From: Skeletonema marinoi
Lineage: Eukaryota; Bacillariophyta; Thalassiosirophyceae; Thalassiosirales; Thalassiosiraceae
DNA: 64,000 nt
Assembly (NCBI GenBank): GCA_030544225.1
Contig: CM060485.1
Location: 4,774,001 to 4,838,000, forward strand
Direction: 5' to 3'
In this document: positions 1 to 9,449 of the stretch, in pieces
Numbering within the stretch: position 1 is the first letter of the stretch
Layout: every line of letters starts with the position of its first letter
Program-made: the position numbers and the translations under genes
The notes under the pieces: model-generated
The model's input: only the letters and a program-made list of their open reading frames with translations
The model's database searches: none
Told to the model about the DNA's origin: nothing

Positions 1-244
1 TAGCCCTGGCTGCATTCTTGATATCCCGTTGTGCATGTAGTGAGACTTTATATAAGCTCATAATTTCTGAAATTTTACGGTTGATGTCCAAGTTGATATC
101 CTCATCACTATTCGCATCTTGGCTGTAAAGAGAACTCACATTGGAACCCGTTGCTTTGGTGGCGGTGGCCGCCGTGGTGATTGCGGTGGTGATGATAGTG
201 GCGAATGTGTTCATTGGATCGGTCTTCACCGGGAAGATGGGCAT
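1..244 (-). CDS. Alternative open frame running off the left edge (partial)
   Basis: The frame is read leftwards from ATG 244-242 and has no stop down to base 1 (81 codons). It starts MPIFPVKTDPMNTF, passes through an Ala/Thr-rich stretch, then gives SLYSQDANSDEDINLDINRK and a helix-like segment. The last part looks more like ordinary protein than the His-rich end of the overlapping 171-codon frame. It may be the downstream exon of that gene or an independent start. The sequence left of the window would decide. Confidence 0.3.
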   Translation of the reverse strand, partial: MPIFPVKTDPMNTFATIITTAITTAATATKATGSNVSSLYSQDANSDEDINLDINRKISEIMSLYKVSLHAQRDIKNAARA

Positions 245-623
245 TTACCCTATCCATGCTCTTGCTGGGACGTTTTTGTCGCCGTGCTCTTGTTGAGGCA
301 TACGTGCCACCCTTGTTTTTCAGTATTGGCTCACTAATCTTCTTGCCGCCTCTTCCATCTCTTACGTCTTTGGGCTTGCTTTGGCTGCCTCCAGTCTCAG
401 ATGAATCTGAGATTGAAGAATAATCGCCTGAGTAGCCTGCACCGCCACTCGTCCCTTGTGAGGATGAACTTGGTGGTTCCGAGCCAGAGCTAGACGCAGC
501 ATCCTCGCAGTCGTTGCCTCCATCACGCGCCATTGACTTTGCCGCCGACGCTTCAGGTGCAGCGGAGTCGTCTTCGGCCTTTTTCTCGTCCTCCTCTTCA
601 TAGATTGGCCTATTGCTCTTCAT
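108..623 (-). CDS. Low-complexity hypothetical protein, 3' part uncertain
   Basis: A 171-codon frame starts at an ATG (623-621). It encodes an acidic start (EEEDEKKAEDD), Ser/Gly-rich stretches, a basic patch (RARRQKRPSKS) and a His-rich end (HHHRNHHGGHRH). No family is recognised. A second minus-strand frame overlaps its 3' part: it begins at ATG 244-242, stays open to the window edge and ends in helix-like sequence (INRKISEIMSLYKVSL). The real gene may therefore continue beyond position 1 through an intron or frame change I could not place; the GT-AG pairs I tried between the frames did not keep an open frame. Expression is plausible but unproven. Confidence 0.4.
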   Translation of the reverse strand: MKSNRPIYEEEDEKKAEDDSAAPEASAAKSMARDGGNDCEDAASSSGSEPPSSSSQGTSGGAGYSGDYSSISDSSETGGSQSKPKDVRDGRGGKKISEPILKNKGGTYASTRARRQKRPSKSMDRVNAHLPGEDRSNEHIRHYHHHRNHHGGHRHQSNGFQCEFSLQPRCE

Positions 624-1204
624 CTTTTCATTGCTTTGTGGCTTCGTTGTATTGCTTTAGTTCACTGCTGTGGTTTTGTTTGTTGATGTGCGTAATTTAT
701 TTGCCGATTTTGAGATGTGGAGGCAAGCAAGTGGTGAGGCCGAGGTCTTCACGCGTTCGGATAAAACATACTAATTCCCACGTCTCTGACGCACTTGCGA
801 GTGACATCATTCACCTTTCCCATTTTTGCTCGGTTTATTTCGATGACATCATTCTCTTTCCCACTTTTGCTCATACGGAAAGTTGAAGTTTGGAGAGTTG
901 ACACGTTTTACTTAGGCACGGTCGGAAGAACCAAGCGAACCAAGCAGACGCTTATAAAGCCCGTGATATATAATATTGAACTAAGTAGGTCAAATAGAAG
1001 CTAGCACAGATCGCAAACCAACTATGTTCCACGTCATTCAGACACCAGGAGCGTTTACCTACGCTACTTTTTCACCTCAGTTAGACCATGAGGTCACTAA
1101 AGCTGCACTGCTTTCATTGCTTCCTTTGAAACGATAAATGTTATGTTACAGCCCTCAGTTCCATATAGTAGCGTTGATTACTTTATTCTCTATGATCTTC
1201 TTCA
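624..1204. other. Intergenic region 5' of the left-edge gene and 3' of the Mpv17 gene
   Basis: It lies between the start of the left-edge gene and the 3' end of the Mpv17-family gene, both on the minus strand. Only short, unconvincing frames are present. A short imperfect duplication is visible (catcattcacctttcccatt near 806 and catcattctctttcccactt near 848). No RNA gene was recognised. Confidence 0.5.
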
Positions 1205-2245
1205 TCAACCGTGGGACACAAAACTGATGACTCCGGTCCATATTAAATCGACTGCATTTACACTCAACACTCTCAAAGATAGTGGAAGGAATCTAAACGA
1301 TAAGAACTGCAATGGTGCCAACAAGCCACAAGTCATGACGGAGGCCTTGAGAGTGGGCAAATACACTCTCCGCAGATTTGGAATAACTTGTTGCCTAAAC
1401 CGGTGCCCTTCCAGTAACCCAGTAAAAACAATTCCTGTCATTACAAATATGGCATCTAAAAGGACGCAATCTGCCAGTACATGCGTCAGAGCAGCAATGG
1501 ACCGATAAAGAGCGGATCCGCCTCCAACAGTTGGGACTACCGTCTCAAACAAATCGTATCCATAGTGCATCAACGGACTTGATATCAATAGGCACTCTAG
1601 AAATCGCGCTATTCCTCGCCGTATGTTGTATGTCCCTTGTATTGAGATAGTGCTCCTTTGCTTTGTCGTGCCGTTGTAACTTACTTTGGGAGCTTGTTTT
1701 GATTTCCATTCAAAAAATTGTGCGCCATAATCACCTACAAAAGCTATTAAACCACCCGTTACGCATTTTGTTAGTAAAGGTGTAGCATCTAAAGCAGAGA
1801 GGTACCACGCAAAGAAGGCACTCGATAGCTTCGTTACAGATCCAAGAGCTCCAGTACTGACCACCGCTGCTATCGACAGCGCCGCTGCAATAACAGCCCA
1901 AGGCAAAGTAGTATGTGATGACTTCTTAATCAAAGTAGTAGCAGCTGCTTCTGCGTCTGTTATCAGACTGGTATCACGTAGATGATAGTAAGAACCATCC
2001 CATAACTCACCGGCGTCAATTGTTGCAACGCCTAGTGATACGGCAGGCTTCTTTGTGGCGGCAGCAGTAGATTTTTGATCGAATGTGCTTCCTATATCAT
2101 GCTGATGAGGATGCTGTTGTTGTAATCTACCGCTCACGATGAAAGGCCCAGACGAGGCGAATCCGAGGATTCTGGCATCGGCTGTAGGAACGGCAGTGAG
2201 TAGCACAAGAAGGAAAGCTACAAAATTAGTGCCGAGAAGCTCCAT
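1205..2245 (-). CDS. Mpv17/PMP22 family membrane protein
   Basis: This 346-residue protein starts at ATG 2245-2243. An N-terminal hydrophobic signal (MELLGTNFVAFLLVLLTAVPTADA) and a linker of about 130 residues precede the Mpv17/PMP22 domain. Family hallmarks are PLLTKCVTGGLIAFVGDYGAQ, the RFLECLLISSPLMHYGYDLFE segment, DAIFVMTGIVFTGLLEG, and a C-terminal half with the LAPLQFLSFRFLPLSLRV and DLIWTGVISF hydrophobic helices. Family members are small four-helix proteins of mitochondrial or peroxisomal inner membranes and, in algae, possibly plastid membranes. The N-terminal signal suggests entry through the ER, so a plastid location is possible, but no clear ASAFAP site is visible. No intron is needed. 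It shares a 457-bp divergent promoter region with the secreted protein at 2703. Confidence 0.85.
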   Translation of the reverse strand: MELLGTNFVAFLLVLLTAVPTADARILGFASSGPFIVSGRLQQQHPHQHDIGSTFDQKSTAAATKKPAVSLGVATIDAGELWDGSYYHLRDTSLITDAEAAATTLIKKSSHTTLPWAVIAAALSIAAVVSTGALGSVTKLSSAFFAWYLSALDATPLLTKCVTGGLIAFVGDYGAQFFEWKSKQAPKVSYNGTTKQRSTISIQGTYNIRRGIARFLECLLISSPLMHYGYDLFETVVPTVGGGSALYRSIAALTHVLADCVLLDAIFVMTGIVFTGLLEGHRFRQQVIPNLRRVYLPTLKASVMTCGLLAPLQFLSFRFLPLSLRVLSVNAVDLIWTGVISFVSHG

Positions 2246-2702
2246 TATTCGTCGTTGTATTAATGCACTACGGTTGTTGGATTGTTGTGGTATATATGTT
2301 CCTCACAGCAAGGTCCAAGCCCATGTTTCCTTCAGTCTTCTTATGATTCATGCTACCATACCATCGGAATGGAATCTCTTTGCTGAATCAGGGCCAAGCA
2401 AGCACAACCACCAAATTGTCGGAGGGAAGTTTGAATATGTACGTGGAAGAACAAATGCTATTATTGCGTCTAGCAATTTAGGAAATTCATCAGCCCATTT
2501 TGATTTCCGTTCAGTGAGGTCCTTCTCCGTTCAGAGAACGTTGTGGCTGAACGGAAGAGCCCATCTCAGAACTCAGAAGCCTTTCATCAACACAATTGGA
2601 CCTTCTACTGCTACCAACCTACTATCAAGGATTCAACGATTGTGTCTTCATAGATCAATTCTGCAATATTTGAGTACACGAGAGGAAGTCAAGTAGTTTG
2701 CA
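2246..2702. promoter_or_regulatory. Divergent intergenic region
   Basis: These 457 bp separate the Mpv17-family gene (-) from the secreted Pro/Thr-rich gene (+), so both promoters must lie here. A 185-codon plus-strand frame crosses the region and the Mpv17 gene start but has no recognisable protein character. A short inverted motif, tccgttcagtgag / ccgttcagagaacg, is seen around 2507 to 2541. No TATA box could be assigned with confidence. Confidence 0.4.
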
Positions 2703-5045
2703 ATGAGGTTCTCGGCTGCAGCAGCGGCGCTCTTGGTAGCGGTAGAAGCAGTAGCAGACTCTGAGCCGTCGGGAGAAAATCTGTTTAAGCTCAGCAGGCG
2801 TCACTTACAGCTTCAGAAGCATCGATTATTTCCTCCCAAAGTACGCCTTGATCATAGAAATGATGACTCCGATGAGAGTAGCACTACTAAACACAAGAAG
2901 AAGAAATCTAAAATGGGCAATGATTGGTATGAGCTTGATGAGGTGCAATCACTGACAGATGTTGAGACTACAGAGACCAGCGGTGACGAGAAACAGGGAC
3001 AGTTAAAGATTGTAGAGGATGCTACTGCGACTGATGAGGAAGAGGAGCAGGAAAAACTTTCAGAAGATGCTGCTGCGACTGATGAAACTGCATCAGCATC
3101 ACATTCTACAGAAGAGGACGACTGCACAGAGCTAATTCGAAGGCATCTCTCAAAACAGGACAAGGCTGGAAAGGATAGCAAAGTGAAAAGTACATTAACA
3201 TCAACATGGGTTGCATCGATAGAAGAAGCTCAAGCTGACAGTAAAAGCGGCAAATCAATTCCGATAGAAGAAGCTCAAGCTGACAGTAAAAGCGGCAAAT
3301 CAATTAAAGGTAGCAAATCGGCCAAGGCAAAAACTGGAAAGCGAAGCAAGTCTCCAACCATCAAATGTCAGACTGTGCCTCCCAAACCAAGCGATACGCC
3401 AACTGTGAAGCCTTCTCAGGAGTTGCCATCGGGAACGTCTTCCCCTACTCGAAGCTCAACACCAAAACCTACTGAAGTCACTACTACCCCCGAGCCCTCC
3501 TCGACTTCTACTGTCGTCACTGAATCGCCGATAGCTTCTGAAAAGACAGGATCCCCTACATTAACTTCCGTTGTTACTGCCTCTCCTACCGGTTCGCCGT
3601 CGTTACCGGCCAAGGTCACAGAATCTCCTACAGCTTCGCCATCTGCTCCTGCTGTTGTCACTGAGTCGCCGACAGCGTCTGAAATATCAGAGTCTCCAAG
3701 TAGTTCTCCTTCTGTGTCTGGAACATCTGAAGTCACAACGGCACCTACAACAGCTGGTGATACAGAAAGTCCCACCACTTCGTCAGTGACTGAAGCACCA
3801 GCAGCGTCTGTTGCGTCGGAGGCTCCGAGTACTGCCCCCTCGTTTGAGAGTACTGGGCCGATTCCGACCTACGCACCTACTGCAGTGACCGAAGCTCCTG
3901 TGACATCCACAACAACAAATGCCCCCACTGTAACTGTGATCACCGAGTCACCTGTGTCATCGATAGTGACCGAAGCACCAGTAGCATCTGTTGCGTCGGA
4001 GGCTCCGAGTACTGCGCCCTCGTTTGAGAGTACTGGGCCGATTCCGACCTACGCACCTACGGCAGTGACCGAAGCTCCTGTTACATCCACAACAACAAAT
4101 GCCCCCACTGCAACTGTGATCACCGAGTCACCTGTGTCATCGACAGTGACCGAAGCACCTGTACTATCCATAACAACAAATGCCCCTACTACAACTGTAA
4201 TCACCGAATCGCCTGTGTCATCTGCAGAAAAATGCACATTTTGCGAGGGCGGTATCCCCGATCCCGATGCAGAAGCGGCTGGGACAGGAGGACAAACGTG
4301 TGCTCAAGTGAAGGCAAATGCAGATGAAGAAACTAATGGCAGCGCTATTTGCGACATACTCCAAGAAGTTGAAAGCTCTTGCTGTCCAGAGCCGACAGCT
4401 GCGTGTACCTTTTGCAAAGAAGGTATCTCTAATCCAGAGCTTGTGCCTGTAGACACTGGAGGGCAATCATGCGCTCAGATAGGATTGTTGGCAGCTGACG
4501 ACACTGAAGGGAGTGGTACCTGCACGACAATCCAAGCAGTTGAAAGCGCATGCTGTCCTCAAATTGAAAGTTGCGCCCCTCTTGATCCTAACCCCTATAC
4601 ATTTGAACCTCCGAACAATGTCTTCCCCGTGGCTCCATGGACAACAGGCGGTGATGGTGTATGGACAATTGACGACACAAACGCACAGGAAGGAACGTAC
4701 TCCATTAAGAGTCCTGATCTTGATGGAAGCGAAGGAACAGCAGTATCAAATGCCACACTAGCTATTTGCGACGACTTTGCTGGTGGCGTGCTCATGTTCA
4801 ATACTTTGGCACCAGTAGTGCCACCCTACGACATTCTTGTCTGGTATGTTGATGGAGTTGAAATCAGTCGACTCGCTGGTGAACCTGAGTGGAGTGCAGT
4901 TCCAATTTCACTCCCTCCAGGAGCTCACAGGATCGATTTTCAGTATCAATACAACCCATTTAGTCTTCCAGAATTGCCAGATGATCCTCCTCCAATTAGA
5001 CAAGGTGCGGTGTGGATCGATGCAGTGGGATTACAAATAATGTAG
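2703..5045 (+). CDS. Secreted Pro/Thr-rich, Lys/Ser-rich protein with Cys-rich modules
   Basis: This 780-residue protein has a signal peptide (MRFSAAAAALLVAVEAVADS). An acidic region with KHKKKKSK follows, then a Ser/Lys block with two copies of IEEAQADSKSGKSI and KGSKSAKAKTGKRSKS. This resembles the Lys clusters of diatom silaffin-like proteins. Residues about 225 to 505 are mucin-like Pro/Thr/Ser repeats (TEAP, TESP), including a DNA-level tandem duplication of 180 bp (3786 and 3966). Two Cys-rich modules follow (CTFCEGG near residue 510, CTFCKEG near 568), each ending in a CC pair, of a type common in diatom extracellular proteins. The last 160 residues (GVWTIDDTNAQEGTYSIKS to the end) look like a beta-sandwich. 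A cell-wall or matrix role is inferred, not shown. Confidence 0.8.
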   Translation: MRFSAAAAALLVAVEAVADSEPSGENLFKLSRRHLQLQKHRLFPPKVRLDHRNDDSDESSTTKHKKKKSKMGNDWYELDEVQSLTDVETTETSGDEKQGQLKIVEDATATDEEEEQEKLSEDAAATDETASASHSTEEDDCTELIRRHLSKQDKAGKDSKVKSTLTSTWVASIEEAQADSKSGKSIPIEEAQADSKSGKSIKGSKSAKAKTGKRSKSPTIKCQTVPPKPSDTPTVKPSQELPSGTSSPTRSSTPKPTEVTTTPEPSSTSTVVTESPIASEKTGSPTLTSVVTASPTGSPSLPAKVTESPTASPSAPAVVTESPTASEISESPSSSPSVSGTSEVTTAPTTAGDTESPTTSSVTEAPAASVASEAPSTAPSFESTGPIPTYAPTAVTEAPVTSTTTNAPTVTVITESPVSSIVTEAPVASVASEAPSTAPSFESTGPIPTYAPTAVTEAPVTSTTTNAPTATVITESPVSSTVTEAPVLSITTNAPTTTVITESPVSSAEKCTFCEGGIPDPDAEAAGTGGQTCAQVKANADEETNGSAICDILQEVESSCCPEPTAACTFCKEGISNPELVPVDTGGQSCAQIGLLAADDTEGSGTCTTIQAVESACCPQIESCAPLDPNPYTFEPPNNVFPVAPWTTGGDGVWTIDDTNAQEGTYSIKSPDLDGSEGTAVSNATLAICDDFAGGVLMFNTLAPVVPPYDILVWYVDGVEISRLAGEPEWSAVPISLPPGAHRIDFQYQYNPFSLPELPDDPPPIRQGAVWIDAVGLQIM
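3786..4145 (+). repeat. 180-bp in-frame tandem duplication inside the mucin-like region
   Basis: Two 60-codon units start at 3786 and 3966 and differ by only a few bases. Both encode VTEAP, then ASEAPSTAPSFESTGPIPTY and VTESPVSS. The period is a multiple of three, so length change keeps the frame, as expected for a repeat array in a secreted mucin-type protein. Confidence 0.8.
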
Positions 5046-5078
5046 AAAATTCATATAGAACTATTTGTTAATGTCTTA

Positions 5079-7043
5079 CTATCCAAATGAGAATCCGAAT
5101 CCCATTTGCACATGTTTCCGAGCATCTTTTGGACCATACCTCATTGGCACGGCGTATGTCAACTCGAATCTTCCCATAGGGGTACCCATTGACACACCAC
5201 CGCCAACAGCGATACGCGAGCTATTCATTATTCGGCTACACGCTGATAAAGATCCGAATCCAACTGAGGGGTCCACAGATACACATGTCCCAGCGTTTGC
5301 AAAACCAAATAGTCTTCCGCCATTCTGTCGCAGTGTTTCAAAATATGAAGGGAACGGGATTGATGCGGCAAGTGTTGATGTATAGAACATGTCACCTCCA
5401 AGAGAATCTCCACCCGGTGTGCTAGATCCTCCTTTTGTTGCTCGCGGCCCTATGCCCGCTGGTAGAAATCCTCGAAGCTGCCCCGGTCCGCCAGAGTAGA
5501 ACCTATCTGATAATGGTATGCCTCCAAGGTTGCTACAAAGTCCATTGAACGTGAGAGGACGGGCTATTCCAAAATTTACGGAAGAATGTAGCGTCAGTCC
5601 CATTACAGATGCTGCCGATGTTTCTTCTTCTTCCGTGTCGTCGTTAGATTCTATTCCCAAAGTCATCATTTGTAACAGCTCTAACGGGAAATGAAAAGCT
5701 CCGCCGCCCTTCAATTTCCAAAATCCAGCGTCTCCTGGTGGACCGGCAACTTCTCCAACTAAATGAGCATCATATCCCATCGTCGGATCATACCGATCAT
5801 CAGTAAGACTGCCATTCAGATACATCCCCCCTGTTAGTGAGTGCTTGAATGCCGTGCCTGCTTGTTTTGCAACGTCTGATGAACAATCTAATGCAAATGG
5901 AAATTCTGAGTGACGGCGTGGCAAGGTGTCTCTAAGGCAAGCATTCCAGTCCAAGAAGAAATATGGACCAGCCATCGTTTCTGGTGGTGAAGTAGATGGT
6001 TTGTTTGGTCCTCCAATGCCTGGCCCACGTGATGCTCCTCGACAATGATTCGCCAAACGTACTCCAATTGATCGAGTAAATTCTTTTGACGAACGAGTAG
6101 ATTCAAAGTCTTGTTCTAGGCAAAGGGCATGCACACCAAGAGTGACGTGAGATCCACCTCCTAGAGCATATTGAGCATCATCGCCCATGAGTACTTGCAT
6201 TTCATCAATATCATCATTTGTCTTTTGCTCTTCTATCGATTTGTCGCCTACCAACCGTGGATCTTGTGGCATTAACCAATCATAAAGCGTACTTTGTTTT
6301 GGCAACCATGAGCATAGCGGTCTATCATGAGTAAACCTAAATGAAGATGCTCCAGTCTGATCAACAGAATACAATGCTGTGGACATGTCGGCAAACCCAG
6401 TAAGATTTGAGGCAGAAAGAGAACTTTCAAATTGTAATTTTGGAAGCGCTCCCAGTGCTGCTCCAGCGCCTCCACCAAATGCATTTCCTGTTGATGCTCC
6501 ACCACTTGTTCCTAAGGATGATAAATCTTCCGAATTCACGCCCCCACCTATGTATATTTTGTACCAACGCTTCTCTTTCAGGCGCACTGTGACATCAAAC
6601 ATCTGTTGTTGCTCTGGACTGGCATCATCATCGTCGTTGTTATCTTGATCGTTTCCAATGTGCACTTGAACCGAGTCATAGCATCCTGTTCCCTCCAAAT
6701 CACTAATGAATCGTTGAGCTGCAACACTGTGGTCACCAAGCGTCAGTTTGGAAGGTGCTCCTCCACCCAATGGCAATCCAGCTTCTAATAGACGTGCATT
6801 GATAAACTCTCTGCTAGTTCTAATGGAATCATTCTTTGATTTGTTGCTGCCGCCTCCATCATCATCATCTATGACACTAGTAACATTGGCAGGATAATTG
6901 AGTGGCAGAGAGTATGCCGATAGATACTCTGCTTTCAGCTGTTGCAATTTCTCCCTCATCTTTTGCTCACGCTGGTGCTGAATTTGGCGTAGCTGCTCTT
7001 GATACGCCTGCTGCTGCCGCTCGCGCTGATTTTGTGCACTCAT
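5079..7043 (-). CDS. Sam50/Omp85-family outer-membrane beta-barrel protein
   Basis: This 654-residue protein starts at ATG 7043-7041. The N-terminal 60 residues are a Gln/Arg-rich coiled coil. A POTRA-like segment ends in MFDVTVRLKEKRWYKIYIGGG. The rest is a long barrel with strands such as GGSHVTLGVHALCLEQDFES. The C-terminal Sam50/surface-antigen signature is clear: FYSGGPGQLRGF, GPRA, a GGDMFYTSTLAASIPFP strand, GRLFGFANAGTC, VGGGVSMGTPMGRFELTYAVP and final QMGFGFSFG. The L-R-G-F motif is the Omp85 substrate-insertion loop signature. Sam50 is the core of the mitochondrial machinery that inserts beta-barrels into the outer membrane, and lack of a cleavable presequence fits. A plastid Omp85 paralogue is a less likely alternative. 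It is longer than typical Sam50 because of Gly-rich insertions. Confidence 0.85.
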   Translation of the reverse strand: MSAQNQRERQQQAYQEQLRQIQHQREQKMREKLQQLKAEYLSAYSLPLNYPANVTSVIDDDDGGGSNKSKNDSIRTSREFINARLLEAGLPLGGGAPSKLTLGDHSVAAQRFISDLEGTGCYDSVQVHIGNDQDNNDDDDASPEQQQMFDVTVRLKEKRWYKIYIGGGVNSEDLSSLGTSGGASTGNAFGGGAGAALGALPKLQFESSLSASNLTGFADMSTALYSVDQTGASSFRFTHDRPLCSWLPKQSTLYDWLMPQDPRLVGDKSIEEQKTNDDIDEMQVLMGDDAQYALGGGSHVTLGVHALCLEQDFESTRSSKEFTRSIGVRLANHCRGASRGPGIGGPNKPSTSPPETMAGPYFFLDWNACLRDTLPRRHSEFPFALDCSSDVAKQAGTAFKHSLTGGMYLNGSLTDDRYDPTMGYDAHLVGEVAGPPGDAGFWKLKGGGAFHFPLELLQMMTLGIESNDDTEEEETSAASVMGLTLHSSVNFGIARPLTFNGLCSNLGGIPLSDRFYSGGPGQLRGFLPAGIGPRATKGGSSTPGGDSLGGDMFYTSTLAASIPFPSYFETLRQNGGRLFGFANAGTCVSVDPSVGFGSLSACSRIMNSSRIAVGGGVSMGTPMGRFELTYAVPMRYGPKDARKHVQMGFGFSFG

Positions 7044-7466
7044 TGTGTTTGGCCACAGCTTATGCTGCCGTAAGTGCTGTTATTGGTGCTACGACCAGCT
7101 CCTGTAATCTATGGAGGACTGGAAAGATGGATGGGTACAATAGGGTATAGGGTGGCTGTGTTGATTTGGGTGATGGATGAGGTGTGAGGTGAAAAAATGA
7201 AGAGGCGAGCTAAGTAGATATTAGCTTCGAGCTGGAAACGAAAGGAGAGAGGACGGGCTTCTGCTGATCATTTCAACCCAAACTTATGAAAGTGATGAAA
7301 AACACAACCCATAACCGCCAAATCCTGTGACGATGAAGCGAGGGATGAGTGCAGTAGTGAATTTCTAACTACGTCCACAACCGCATCAATAAAACACCAC
7401 TATCTTCCTAGTGTATGGTGTATCCTTGCTCCTGCGGTGCTCTTCTACAGCAAACACAAATTGACA
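7044..7466. promoter_or_regulatory. Divergent promoter region between Sam50 and CaMK genes
   Basis: These 423 bp separate two divergent starts. Short purine-rich and GA-rich stretches are present. No RNA gene and no clear TATA box were seen. Confidence 0.4.
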
Positions 7467-9229
7467 ATGGCGAATAAATCATCCTCCTACCCTACAATTG
7501 TCGAGATTGAGGTCAAGCAATTCGGAGATGCGCAGCACGGACTAAAAGTAAAACGAGGCGAAGACCGAGCGATTATAGTATATCACATTGATCCAGAAAG
7601 TCAAGCTGCGTCGAGTGAGCTCGTAGAAGGAAGCGAGATCCTCTCTATCAATGGTCATCTTGCAAAGAATAGTGTCACACGTTGCGAGGAAATGTTAGAT
7701 TTCTTCACGTCAAAGCTTGGGAAAGTTAACATTATTGTGTCTGTTGGCTATCGGCCTCGAGGAACGACATTTGTAATGGCCAAGAATACAACAACGAAAG
7801 GCATTTTTGACGGTGTGGACTCCTGTATCGATGGGCTCAAGTTACAAGAGGAGCGGGGAGGGCGTGTTCGAATCGTTGGCGTAGGATCGGGATTTTTCTC
7901 GAGCCTCAAATTAAATAAGGGAGACGACATATGGACAATCGACGGGAAGGAAGTCTATTGCATTGATGATGCACGCATGGCACTCAAGGGAGCCACAGGC
8001 AAACACATTCCCATTCTAACTTACAATAGTTTCAGAAAGGTCAAGTCGGCAGTTATGAACATTACCACGGCTCGATCACTAACGAGTGGCAAGGCTGAAA
8101 ATATTACCGATCTATACAATGTGCATGAAACACTGGGAGAGGGAGCATTCGCAGTAGTAAAGAAGGCGACCCACAAAGTGTCCGGTGAACCATATGCCGT
8201 TAAAATCATTAACAGGTCATCGCTCAACAAAGATCTGGAGGCTGCGCTGAAGGAAGAAATATCCATCCTGTCCGAACTCAATCACGGCCATATTATGAAG
8301 CTTGAGACTGTCATTTGTTCGATCAGTCAATTCTATCTTGTGACTGAGTATTTGGAGGGTGGAGAGCTATTTGATAGAATTGTAGAGAAGAGTGCTTATA
8401 CTGAGTCAGAGGCTCATGATTGTTGCAAGATTGTGTTTGAAGCTTTGAGGTATGCTCACAGGTGAGTAGTTGACAAAAGTACTTTTCACGTCTGCTCTCT
8501 TTCTTCGACTACATATCGCAGCGTATCTTTACTCATATGCTCACACGTCATGCGAATACGTCATGCAAATACAACAGCAAAGGCGTCGCCCATCGAGATC
8601 TAAAGCCGGAGAATCTGCTCTTACAATATAAAGATAGTGACTCGGAGATCAAAATCGCAGACTTTGGCTTTGCAAAAGTGGCAACATGTGACCACTCTCT
8701 CAAAACTGTGTGCGGAACTCCTGGGTATTGTGCCCCTGAAATTCTTCGGCTCGAAAAGTACGGCACAAAATCTGACATGTGGAGTCTCGGAGTCATTACT
8801 TACATTCTTATAGGGGGTTATCCTCCATTTTATGCCGACAATGACAAAGAGTTGATTCGGATGACGAAACGAGGTAACTTTAAATTCCATGAAGAGCATT
8901 GGGGAGAAATTAGCCAAGGTGTGAAGGATATGATCTCGTCCATGCTTGTGAAGGACCCCGCTAAGCGTGCGTCTGCAAGTGACGTCCTTGCGCATCCGTG
9001 GATGAACCAAGACAAAAAGAAGCTAAGGCGCACAAGCCTAGTGAGGTCTCAGGAAAGATTGAAGGCGCACATTGCGAGACAGAGATTGAAGAAGGCTTTC
9101 CACGGAGTGTTCTTTTTGAAACAGCTGCAGGCAGCTAAACTGTCTACTGGAGAAGAGAGACAGATATCAATTTGCCAACAAAACACTGTATTTGCTGGGA
9201 AAAAGAAGCGGTGTTCTATAAATATGTGA
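7467..9229 (+). CDS. CaMK-type Ser/Thr kinase with two N-terminal PDZ domains
   Basis: Exons 7467-8461 and 8578-9229 give 548 residues. The 116-bp intron has GTGAGT and a CAG acceptor and joins YAH to SKGVAHRDLKPEN. ATG 7467 is preferred (ACAATGG context); an in-frame ATG at 7437 adds 10 residues. Residues about 10 to 90 form a PDZ domain (GLKV, then LVEGSEILSINGH). A second PDZ-like domain follows (GIFDGVDSCIDGLKL, LNKGDDIWTIDGKEV). The kinase has the Gly loop LGEGAFAVVKKA, Lys in YAVKII, HRDLKPEN, DFGFAK, and the CaMK activation segment VCGTPGYCAPEIL, so it should be active. A basic amphipathic C-terminal helix (RLKAHIARQRLKKAFHG) could bind calmodulin or be autoinhibitory. Tandem PDZ plus CaMK is an unusual order. 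Confidence 0.88.
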
Positions 9230-9449
9230 GATTGCATGATTGTAGATTGTCGTGCGTGTATGTAGTAAAGACTGAGATTTTCTAGGGTACAATAAGTAAG
9301 TTCGAAGTAGGTCTGTCTATTAGGAATATCTCATTACATCTGTCTGAACTCCCGCCTCAGCATCTCCCTCGCAACGATACAAGCTCTTGATGGAAATTGG
9401 AACATAATATATGGAGTCCATTCGCCATATCGAATGACTTCTAGTTCAG
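9230..9449. other. Short intergenic region downstream of the kinase
   Basis: AT-rich sequence with no frame or RNA gene that I can support. It separates the kinase stop from the start of the duplicated ankyrin-gene segment. Confidence 0.4.

Noticed and set aside
2139-2696. 185-codon plus-strand frame between two genes
   Set aside because: It overlaps the start of the Mpv17-family gene and the divergent promoter, and its translation has no protein-like pattern.
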